This document shows, piece after piece, positions 42,538 to 49,396 of a DNA stretch of 49,396 nucleotides. The notes under the pieces were generated by a model. That model was not told where the DNA came from and did not search any database. It saw only the letters and a program-made list of their open reading frames with translations. The stretch covers positions 1 to 49,396 of the forward strand of contig CAYLRO010000020.1 in NCBI GenBank assembly GCA_964386635.1. The letters are read 5' to 3'. Every line of letters begins with the position of its first letter. Position 1 is the first letter of the stretch. The position numbers and the translations under genes are program-made. The DNA is from Sabulitectum sp964386635 (GTDB lineage Bacteria > Fermentibacterota > Fermentibacteria > Fermentibacterales > JCC-6).

Positions 42538-43071
42538 CTATACATGTCCAGGATAGTCTGATTCCTTACTGGATATGAATTTTGTTTCAATAAGCGCTGC
42601 TATATCTGGAAACTCTGCCTCAGATGAAACGATGTAATTCGGAGTCCCCTCTATTTCCGATGCAATATTCAGCTTTTTACCAGAAAACACCGGATCTGCA
42701 GATATGGAAATAATGCTTGTAAATGGAAGGTAATATCGATGATAGAAGGCTCGAATTTCTATGCCTTCTTCATAAACCAGAAGCTTGATGAAAGTACCCC
42801 GCAGTCCCTGGATTTCGCCAAAGAATTTAAAAGAAATAACTGTCTTTTGACCTTTCTCGAAACGGGAAATTTTCCTGTTGTAAAACAACGGTCCCACCAG
42901 AAGAATCAAAAACACAAGCAGAAGAGGGATACCGCCCAGCTGCTTGAAGGTGCGTGTACTTTCACAGCACAATCCAACAATTGCTCCTGTAAAGAGCATG
43001 AAAAGGAGCAAAGAGATAAAGCTGGAACCTATTCCAAGAGGCACTAATGAATCTGAATATTTTGTTTTCAC
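42538..43071 (-). CDS. Membrane protein with PH-like C-terminal domain, unknown
   Basis: 177 residues, GTG start with little visible SD. Two membrane helices at about 12-36 and 46-66 are followed by a soluble domain (about 80-170) that reads like a PH/YcxB-type barrel: VISFKFFGEIQGL, VYEEGIEIRAF, YLPFTSIISIS, final helix. The overall shape resembles the YcxB-like protein at the left end but no clear sequence match is visible by eye. Function unknown. Confidence 0.68.
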   Translation of the reverse strand: MKTKYSDSLVPLGIGSSFISLLLFMLFTGAIVGLCCESTRTFKQLGGIPLLLVFLILLVGPLFYNRKISRFEKGQKTVISFKFFGEIQGLRGTFIKLLVYEEGIEIRAFYHRYYLPFTSIISISADPVFSGKKLNIASEIEGTPNYIVSSEAEFPDIAALIETKFISSKESDYPGHV

Positions 43072-43393
43072 ATTAATACCAGGCCTTTAAAATTCAGCCA
43101 TGTACCTGTCTGGTAGACTACCATATTGAGCTTGCTTTCTTCAGTATTCTATACATTTTCATCATGATTACCAACAGGTTACTGCGAATCGGTTAATTTC
43201 AAGAAGTGCAGAATGATGTTCCTGAAATCGAGATTCCTGTTACTCGGCCCAAAGCGAAATGCTTGGAAAACAGCAGGTCCACTTTGATGCAGATACTTTT
43301 GCCCCGATTAAGGTTCTGCCGGGTAACTGACAGTACTGCACAGGTAAACACAGTGGCAGCGTTCTAACCACCTGCCTCTTCTTCGCAATAGTT
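43072..43393. other. Intergenic stretch with possible gene remnant
   Basis: Between two minus-strand genes. The plus strand around 43246-43328 reads as a short plausible protein end (EMLGKQQVHFDADTFAPIKV), but it is closed by stops just upstream and has no start. It may be an eroded 3' end. No RNA, repeat or terminator seen. Confidence 0.3.
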
Positions 43394-45106
43394 CTATCTC
43401 AATAAACAAAGCCCGGTTGTCTCAACAACACAGCCTGATTCTATTCTGCAAAGGTAAAGCCCGGCTGAAACCGGTTGCCTGTTCTCGGAACAGCCATCCC
43501 ACTGAACGGAATGCTCTCCCTGAAGCACTTCCTGATCCACAAGGGATACAACCTCCCTTCCAGTAAGATCAAAAACCTGCAGTGAAACAGTGCCTTGTTC
43601 ACGCAATTCAAAAGTGATGGCTGAACTGCTTCTGAACGGATTCGGGCTTGCAGAAAGCTTGAATACTCTGGATGGCTCCAGGTTGATTCCAGTCTGAGTC
43701 ACGGTAAAGGATATGGTATCAGCTGCAACGACAGCCCCATCGTCATATGATGTAACAATGAGATCATTTGCCCCCACTTCCGCATAGAAGAAATCCTCTT
43801 GGTAAGTGTATTTCAATCCTGTTCCGAATGCATAGAGAAATCCATCAGTGCAGGGATAGTACATTACCCCGTCGGTAACTGAAGGACTGCCCTGAAATCC
43901 ATAAAGGCTGCAGGCTGTACGGTAGCTCCATACTTCTGCTCCTGTGGCAATATCAAGAGCAACAACACTGGCACTGTCTTCCAGATAAGGACACTCTCCG
44001 AAGAAGACTTTGTCATCCGCAACTGCCGATGAACCGTGCTGAGTGCCTGAAACTGACCACAAGGAGCTGCCTGTCAGTGCGTCCACACAATGAAATGAAG
44101 CTACTTGATCGGCAAAATACAACCTGTTCAGATGAAATGCCGGAGTTGCTGCGATGAAATCGTCCTGTGTAAATGTTTCAGACACCCAGATTGTGTTGCC
44201 GGATGCACAATCAATAGCTCTTAGCGCTCCATCTTCACCTCCGATATACATACAATTATCAACAATAACTGGAGATGAATCCCGATATCCTTCGTAGGCA
44301 TCAGTGTTTTCCCAAATGATAGATCCGGTGTTTGAATCCAGTAAATAGATTGAGGCATAATAATTGTTGTGGTAAGTTGGAATAATCAGATTATTGTTCC
44401 AGAGCCCCATACAGCTTATTAATGAGCCATCCAGAAGAAAGGTCGACCAGAGCATCTCGCCGGAAGAAGTATCAAAACAACTGACTACTCCACCATATGG
44501 AGGAGGGTCTTCTCGCCGCCCTGCAAACACTCTGTTTCCCACAACGATAGGTGTGCTTCCGACCCAGTCAGCCTCGCTGGTTGCCCAAATTCTTTCTCCC
44601 GTTAAAGCATCAAGGCAAAAAAGAGAGTCGCTTGCGACATAAAGCCTTTCATCTACTACTGTGGCGGCATCATCTGTATCACCAACCTTGTATTTCCAGA
44701 TACATTCTCCAGTGGCTGCATTGAGTGCAAAGAGAGAATCCCCTGTCCTGTTCTGAGGGTAATAGACAATTCCATCTACTACGACTGGAGTTGGAAATTC
44801 GTGAATGTACCCGGTTACCGGAGCTGCCCATAGAATGGTATTATCATGAGGAGCTGGCGCTTCTGAATATCCGTGGTTCTGATAGTTCTGCATATAGGTA
44901 GGCCAATCGGTATTGAGCCTGGGTATCTGAACAACGGCCTGCCCGTTAAGTGTGTATTGAACAGAATCAGGCAATTCATTCTCGTTCTCAACGATTACCC
45001 GCAGCGGCAACCAGTCACCATTATATGTTTCACCATCTACAGGCTCTGATATACTGACACCGGTTGCTGACAGGAGAGCCGGAACCAGAAAGTATGAAAT
45101 CAGCAT
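43394..45106 (-). CDS. Secreted PQQ-like beta-propeller protein with T9SS-like sorting tail
   Basis: 570 residues; ATG at 45106 with GGAGG upstream. Signal peptide MLISYFLVPALLSATG. After a short Ig-like segment (VSISEPVDGETYNG) the region about 85-430 has 7-8 repeats of the propeller motif, each with an ALxAxTGxxIW core (LFALNAATGECIWKY, LFCLDALTGERIWAT, VALDIATGAEVWSY). The tail (about 485-570) is T9SS-type: VFDLTGREVVSLVD, QPVSAGLYLCRIES, ending GLCLLR, which has lost the usual basic strand. This shows that the genome right of the gap belongs to the same kind of organism. Confidence 0.92.
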   Translation of the reverse strand: MLISYFLVPALLSATGVSISEPVDGETYNGDWLPLRVIVENENELPDSVQYTLNGQAVVQIPRLNTDWPTYMQNYQNHGYSEAPAPHDNTILWAAPVTGYIHEFPTPVVVDGIVYYPQNRTGDSLFALNAATGECIWKYKVGDTDDAATVVDERLYVASDSLFCLDALTGERIWATSEADWVGSTPIVVGNRVFAGRREDPPPYGGVVSCFDTSSGEMLWSTFLLDGSLISCMGLWNNNLIIPTYHNNYYASIYLLDSNTGSIIWENTDAYEGYRDSSPVIVDNCMYIGGEDGALRAIDCASGNTIWVSETFTQDDFIAATPAFHLNRLYFADQVASFHCVDALTGSSLWSVSGTQHGSSAVADDKVFFGECPYLEDSASVVALDIATGAEVWSYRTACSLYGFQGSPSVTDGVMYYPCTDGFLYAFGTGLKYTYQEDFFYAEVGANDLIVTSYDDGAVVAADTISFTVTQTGINLEPSRVFKLSASPNPFRSSSAITFELREQGTVSLQVFDLTGREVVSLVDQEVLQGEHSVQWDGCSENRQPVSAGLYLCRIESGCVVETTGLCLLR

Positions 45107-45699
45107 TCAAACCTCCAATGTTCTTTTTCAAATTATGCTCTTCTAGAGTGCCTTGGTATTCCTATTTATGCTTTTAGTATGTGAATTACTGTAATTGGGG
45201 TCAATAACTCTCAAAAACACCAAAAGGAGCAGTGATAACTTCAGACGACATCGTTTCCAGCCGATACTTTCAGCCAGATGGGGTTTGCAGGTGTGAGGCT
45301 GCATAGTTTATTCCAGTTTGTAAGGTATTTTGAAATACAGACGCTGATTGTGTTGTGTCCGGGATTGATCCTGATGAAATTCAGTATGTTCTCTGGTGGA
45401 GCGTTTTAGAACACGGTTTTCCGCATCGGAATGCTTTTTTCTCCAGAAACCGCCTTTGTTTCTGGATCCAGGAAGCCCTGAGATGCATATGCGTAGAGAA
45501 GAAATGGTGACTGTAATACCTTACAGTGATCAACTCCCGGATGAGGAGATGATGCAACTGTACTTACTGCTTCCAGAAGAAGAGAGATTTCAGTTTGAAA
45601 CAATCTGTAACCTTTTGTTCTTACTTCATGCAAGGCGGTTGATCATAATCTCCTTTGTAATAAACCCGGATAAGTAACTATGCAGCAAAGGGGAAGAAA
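45107..45699. other. 593-base stretch without a confident gene
   Basis: It holds the promoters of the flanking divergent genes. A plus-strand frame 45396-45677 of 93 codons has no SD at its first start; its later ATG at 45483 reads VIPYSDQLPDEEMMQLY. Another frame near 45345-45510 also reads plausibly. These could be remnants of a degraded gene or chance. No family, repeat or RNA recognised. Confidence 0.35.
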
Positions 45700-47259
45700 A
45701 TGAGAAACAAAACAGGGATTGCATTACTGCTGGGAGTTTTTCTCTTCGGCTGTTTTGCCTGTAACGACAGCGGAAACACATCAGAAGAAGAGACTGCCGA
45801 AGCTGTAACCGGCCGGGGCTTAACTTATCCTGTTGTGGATACCAATCAGGGGCTTTGCTACAACAGCAGTGAAAGCATTGAAGCCCCCGCCGAAGGAGAA
45901 GCTTTCTATGGGCAGGATGCACAGTACACCGGTAATGTGCCCAGCTATACCGACAATGGCGATGGTACGGTAACAGACAATGTTACAGGGCTTGTGTGGA
46001 CCCAGGATCTGTCAAGTTATTCCATGCCCTGGTCTGACGCTTCAAGCTATTGCGAGTCTCTCACAACTGGCGGTTACGATGATTGGCGTCTGCCTACTGT
46101 GAAAGAGCTGTGGTCCATCAGGAACTTTTCACAAGGCTGGCCATGGGTAGATACCGACTACTTTTATCTGGTTGGCGATGGTTCGGATCAACGCCAGCAT
46201 CATTCATGGTCGAGTAATCTCTACCTTGTTGAAGACGAATATCAGAACGAACAGGTAATTGGAAGTCCCGCATTCATTGTTAACGACTGGACCGGACACA
46301 TCAAAGCGATGAGCGGTAACAGATTCGTACGCGCTGTCCGCGGCAACACCGCATATGGCATTAACGACTTTGTTGACAATGGCGACGGTACTGTAACCGA
46401 CAATGCCACCGGTTTGATGTGGTCGCAGAATGACAACGGTGAAGCAATAAACTGGGAAGTGGCTCTGGCCTATGCTGAAAACGGCACCGTTGCCGGCTAC
46501 GATGACTGGCGTCTGCCCAATATCAAGGAACTGCAGAGCATTGCAGATTACTCCGGCACCTTCCCTGCCATTGATACAAGCGTGTTCAATCTTACAGAGC
46601 TCACGAATATAAAAGGTCAGACCGATTATCCGTTTTACTGGTCAAGCACTTCCAACCCGGTGGAAGGCAGCGATGGTGAAGTAGCTGAGGGTTCTGTTTA
46701 TGCCTGGGCACTGGCTGCCGGTTACAACACAGACCCGGATGGTTACGACCTGCATGGTGCTGGCTCAGTTGTTTTCTGCCCCAAATCGGAAGAGAATTTT
46801 ACAGAACAGGATCCCGAAATTCACCGTTACAACTATGTGCGACTGGTGCGTGGAGGTAATGTTACAAAAACCCCGGAAGGTGATCCTTCCACAGTAAACC
46901 CTGACCGGGTAGTGGTTTTTGAAGACGGTGACACTGGAAACGCTGGAAACAGAGGCGGACCGGAAGGCGGCACCCCCGGGGAGGCCGGACACCCTGACAA
47001 CCAGCATCCGAATGGTTCACAGGCAGGCGGAGAGCAGGGAGTACCACAGGGCATGCCTGATCTGGCCGCTGCTGCAGAAGAACTGGGTATTTCAGAAAAT
47101 GCCCTGATGTCGGCAATGGGCGATCCCGACCAGGGGCCTCCTGATTTTCAGGCAGCTGCTGAGGAACTTGGTGTCACCGAAGCTGAGCTTGTAAACGCTC
47201 TTGGTACAGCAGGACCCGGAGGACCACCTCAGGGAGGTCAGCCACCTGCTCCACGGTAG
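45700..47259 (+). CDS. DUF1566 (Lcl) domain lipoprotein with Gly/Pro-rich tail
   Basis: 519 residues; AAGGGGAAGAAA precedes the ATG. Signal peptide with lipobox LFGC (Cys18), so a lipoprotein. Two DUF1566 domains follow (about 80-215 and 220-390). Each opens with DNGDGTVTDN-TGL-W and contains GYDDWRLP and an RxVRG end. DUF1566/Lcl domains occur in surface and collagen-binding proteins. The tail (about 395-519) is rich in Gly, Pro, Glu and Asp and holds two copies of an 18-residue helix AEELG(I/V)-x-E (47068-47121, 47152-47205). Probably surface-exposed. Confidence 0.9.
   Translation: MRNKTGIALLLGVFLFGCFACNDSGNTSEEETAEAVTGRGLTYPVVDTNQGLCYNSSESIEAPAEGEAFYGQDAQYTGNVPSYTDNGDGTVTDNVTGLVWTQDLSSYSMPWSDASSYCESLTTGGYDDWRLPTVKELWSIRNFSQGWPWVDTDYFYLVGDGSDQRQHHSWSSNLYLVEDEYQNEQVIGSPAFIVNDWTGHIKAMSGNRFVRAVRGNTAYGINDFVDNGDGTVTDNATGLMWSQNDNGEAINWEVALAYAENGTVAGYDDWRLPNIKELQSIADYSGTFPAIDTSVFNLTELTNIKGQTDYPFYWSSTSNPVEGSDGEVAEGSVYAWALAAGYNTDPDGYDLHGAGSVVFCPKSEENFTEQDPEIHRYNYVRLVRGGNVTKTPEGDPSTVNPDRVVVFEDGDTGNAGNRGGPEGGTPGEAGHPDNQHPNGSQAGGEQGVPQGMPDLAAAAEELGISENALMSAMGDPDQGPPDFQAAAEELGVTEAELVNALGTAGPGGPPQGGQPPAPR
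47068..47205 (+). repeat. Two 54-base repeats coding AAAEELG helices
   Basis: Copy 1 (47068-47121) and copy 2 (47152-47205) each encode 18 residues with a shared core AEELG(I/V)(S/T)E and LxxAxG end. They are separated by 30 bases coding DPDQGPPDFQ. The spacing and register suggest duplication inside the lipoprotein gene. Confidence 0.7.
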
Positions 47260-47490
47260 TTAACAGCTATTCTCCAGGGCTCTCTTTTCACTGGAGAGGA
47301 TGAGTTTCAACAATGATTCGGGAACAGTTCTCTACAGATGAGAACATTTTCATCACTGCCCTGCCGGAAACCTCGACGTTCCTGATACTCTTGACTATCA
47401 GGGACAAGTGGCAATCTCCCCTAGTCCTGGACAACGGCCGAGCATTATGATACCAGGGAAACAGAGAGATATTTACAGGTGGAGGTATTT

Positions 47491-47922
47491 ATGTTGGGAG
47501 TTTTAACTGCCTTAGTACTTATCGGATTCGAAGCCTTATCTACCGGTTTTCCAGAGGATCCGGCTGGTGTTGAGATAATCGACAGAGCTTTCTGCAGAAA
47601 GACTGGTGCAGCCGGCGAAGCGGTTATGTACTTCAGGATGTACAATTCCGGTTCCCAGGGAATCATTGAGGTTTTCAGATACGGAACTGATGTCCGGGAT
47701 GAAAGCTGGGATCTGGTCTATTCATGGAAACCGCAGTATGACCAAAGTGAGATGCTTGTTTTCCAGCCTGTGGCAGTGATAACCCTTCAGGAAAACGGTG
47801 ATATCCTGTTGATTTCCTGGACGAGCCGGGTGTTCCTTGAATACACTGAAGGTATCGGAGCACTGTACCTGGAATACGATTTCAACAGTGGAGAAGTGGC
47901 AGATCCCTTCTTTTCCGATTAG
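47491..47922 (+). CDS. Small possibly exported protein, unknown
   Basis: About 143 residues. The ATG at 47491 has GGAGG seven bases upstream. The N-terminal MLGVLTALVLIGFEALSTG may be a signal peptide. The rest is a compact beta-rich domain with many aromatic residues (WDLVYSW, DILLISWTSRVFLEY) and no family I can name. Same strand as the next gene, 86 bases apart. Confidence 0.7.
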   Translation: MLGVLTALVLIGFEALSTGFPEDPAGVEIIDRAFCRKTGAAGEAVMYFRMYNSGSQGIIEVFRYGTDVRDESWDLVYSWKPQYDQSEMLVFQPVAVITLQENGDILLISWTSRVFLEYTEGIGALYLEYDFNSGEVADPFFSD

Positions 47923-48008
47923 ACCTGAGCTGCAAACCTGTAATAATCTGTCAACTGACCATTGAATGGAATGTTGATGCAAATATGAAGGCGAAAGAGG
48001 ATTTCCAA

Positions 48009-48641
48009 GTGAGAATTTTGCTTCTCAGCATTATCATGTTCTCTGTCTGCGCTGATGCAGACACACCGGAGGAAGCTCTGCTTAATACTTATGGCGACCG
48101 GATATTCAGACCCGATCCTCTCACTCTCTGCATAGTTTCCACAGAAGGTGATTCGGTGTTTTTTCAAGACTGTTCCGGTAACAGCTTGCATGGTTTCATG
48201 CCGGATAAGATGGCCCTCTACAGCGCAGTTGATTACCTTGACAGGATCAACTGCTGGGTAGTGAAGTTCGATGGATACGATTGCGGAAGCTGGCGAATTG
48301 TGAACGGAATCACCGGTCAAGTGGATACGGTTATCTCAGTTCCCCAACTCAGCCCCGACGGTATGCGTCTTCTTTGCTGTCATCGCGATATAACGGGATG
48401 CTTCACCGCAAACGGTCTGCAGATATGGAGAGCCTGTCCAGAAGGTTTTACGATTGAATTCGAGGACCTTGCCGTTCCATGGGGACCCTGGAATTCATTC
48501 TGGAAGAATGATTCAACTGTTCTGTTCGAGAAGACGACCTGGAATTATGAGCAACGGGATTTCGTATCTCGACCGGGGAGTCTCTATGTGGACAGTAACG
48601 GCAACTGGACACCGGATAATCCCGATGATTGGGAGCAGTAA
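48009..48641 (+). CDS. Small exported protein, unknown
   Basis: About 210 residues. The GTG at 48009 follows AGAGGATTT; the frame is open from 47985. Signal peptide VRILLLSIIMFSVCADA. The mature domain has repeated Trp and Cys residues and a WD40/propeller-like feel (SPDGMRLLCCHRDITG), which resembles TolB-type blades, but there are too few to call. Function unknown. Confidence 0.7.
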   Translation: MRILLLSIIMFSVCADADTPEEALLNTYGDRIFRPDPLTLCIVSTEGDSVFFQDCSGNSLHGFMPDKMALYSAVDYLDRINCWVVKFDGYDCGSWRIVNGITGQVDTVISVPQLSPDGMRLLCCHRDITGCFTANGLQIWRACPEGFTIEFEDLAVPWGPWNSFWKNDSTVLFEKTTWNYEQRDFVSRPGSLYVDSNGNWTPDNPDDWEQ

Positions 48642-48968
48642 TACTGAAACCGGTTATTCCTGACTCAATGATGAAAGCACAGTCCTGTTCATTAGAAAAA
48701 CTGAGTTTAGATCTCCATACTCCCAGTATTCAAAGTGCTTGAACTGCTGGACAGAACTGAATTACTGATTCTGGCTGTTGGAATAGCTTAGACCACTTAG
48801 TATTGGAATCCCCCCAATGGATACGTTTCGAACTGCACTGGAATAAGTTACAGTGACTGAAAGAACTTACAGTTTGGCACCCCGTAGTGAACACTCTTAG
48901 AACATTAGAGAGTAGTTCAGAAATTCGTTTCGACTCACTATTGGTTGCTGGGGGACATCGAATAGATC
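48642..48968. other. Intergenic stretch, nothing recognised
   Basis: Between the convergent ends of the exported protein gene and the terminal unknown gene. No intact ORF, clear hairpin with T run, repeat or RNA gene seen. Confidence 0.5.
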
Positions 48969-49373
48969 CTAGGGCTTAACAATCATCACAAAAAACTGCG
49001 CTTGCTCTTGAACAGGGCAATCGCTATAGCCTTCACACTTCAATATGAAAGCTGGACGCTTCAGTACATTTTCGACGTGGTTCCCATCTGTAGCGAAGTA
49101 GTATTTCCTTGGTTCGTCATCCTCGGCATGTAGTAGAGTTGCTATGAGTGATGGAGCCCCGTCAATAGAAAGTAGAAGCGTTCCATCCTCTCCACTTCCT
49201 CCTGGTTTGAATGCCATGACAGGTTTACGTTCAGAATCATAAGCGTAGACCCAGGAGTCCGGTATCGAACTAGAAACATCTAATGTATACCCGTCAGGGC
49301 CGCTATTGGGGCCAAGCCATTTAACTATTGGAGTTCTGTACCTAGTCAGCTTGTACAGTGTTAGATCAGGCAT
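48969..49373 (-). CDS. Hypothetical cytoplasmic protein
   Basis: 134 residues with a good SD (GGAAAGGAAG) before the ATG at 49373, so likely a real gene. No signal peptide or membrane helix. A beta-rich domain (YRTPIVKWLG, SWVYAYDSERKPVMAF, GTLLLSIDG) is followed by a short end with Cys in CEGYSDC. No family recognised. It is the last gene in the window. Confidence 0.7.
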   Translation of the reverse strand: MPDLTLYKLTRYRTPIVKWLGPNSGPDGYTLDVSSSIPDSWVYAYDSERKPVMAFKPGGSGEDGTLLLSIDGAPSLIATLLHAEDDEPRKYYFATDGNHVENVLKRPAFILKCEGYSDCPVQEQAQFFVMIVKP

Positions 49374-49396
49374 TGTATCTTCCTTTCCACTATTAT

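Noticed and set aside
45396..45677. 93-codon ORF upstream of the lipoprotein as a real gene, perhaps related to a transposase N-terminus
   Set aside because: The resemblance is too weak, there is no SD and no other transposase part; kept only as possible debris.
47271..47297. Hairpin TCTCCAG/CTGGAGA after the DUF1566 lipoprotein gene, as a terminator
   Set aside because: Seven pairs around a 13-base loop with no T run afterwards.
1..49396. tRNA, rRNA, CRISPR array, riboswitch, insertion sequence or prophage
   Set aside because: No cloverleaf end, spaced direct repeats, transposase or phage module was recognised on either strand by eye.

Overview
This window looks like a scaffold from the genome of an uncultivated bacterium of the FCB (Fibrobacteres-Chlorobi-Bacteroidetes) superphylum, possibly a candidate phylum such as Fermentibacterota. 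The lineage is an inference. It rests on four large secreted proteins that end in a type IX secretion (Por)-like C-terminal sorting domain, on a DUF4954 protein, a long-form urocanase, FG-GAP and PQQ-type propeller proteins, and frequent TTG/GTG starts behind strong Shine-Dalgarno (SD) sequences. A run of exactly 100 Ns (39218-39317) shows that this is a scaffold with a gap of unknown size. No rRNA, tRNA, CRISPR array or complete insertion sequence was recognised.

Layout of the left part (1-39217), which is dense with overlapping genes. 1-6967 (minus): a cut-off ABC-2-type membrane protein, a flavin reductase-like protein, a T9SS-tail secreted protein, a NatA/NatB-type ABC exporter, a DUF523 protein, two small unknown proteins and a YcxB-like membrane protein. 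7116-9357 (plus): a hot-dog thioesterase, an alpha/beta hydrolase and an RlmL-type rRNA methyltransferase. 9351-15584 (minus): a co-directional run of six genes, made of a Cu/Zn-type permease with an HMA domain, an ArsR/SmtB repressor, a hybrid histidine kinase, the two subunits of a class I fumarase and a malic enzyme, preceded by a clear SmtB-type operator. 15677-20330 (minus): amidotransferase, PepD, 2-hydroxyacid dehydrogenase and DUF4954 with overlapping ends. 20435-25446: radical SAM protein, a small secreted protein, peptidase T, then an HTH-EIIA(Ntr) fusion directly upstream of pyrB-pyrI, closed by a strong bidirectional terminator. 25506-36473 (minus): FG-GAP secreted protein, queH-ruvB-ruvA-ruvC-yebC, three linked zinc-ribbon proteins, a GT4 glycosyltransferase and a T9SS-tail M14 carboxypeptidase. 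36629-39217 (plus): urocanase hutU and a HAD hydrolase cut by the gap.

The part right of the gap (39318-49396) is different in style. It has longer intergenic spaces, AT-rich stretches, a class 3 lipase, a broken ORF, a beta-lactamase-family serine hydrolase, a PQQ-propeller T9SS-tail protein, a DUF1566 lipoprotein with a Gly/Pro-rich tail, and several small exported or unknown proteins. It reads as an accessory region.

Functional themes are: (i) metal sensing and efflux placed head-to-tail with an iron-sulfur fumarase and malic enzyme (fumarate to malate to pyruvate); (ii) peptide and amino-acid scavenging (PepD, PepT, M14 carboxypeptidase, urocanase); (iii) DNA repair and tRNA queuosine synthesis in one operon; (iv) an unexplained zinc-ribbon trio that is the best candidate here for an undescribed system.
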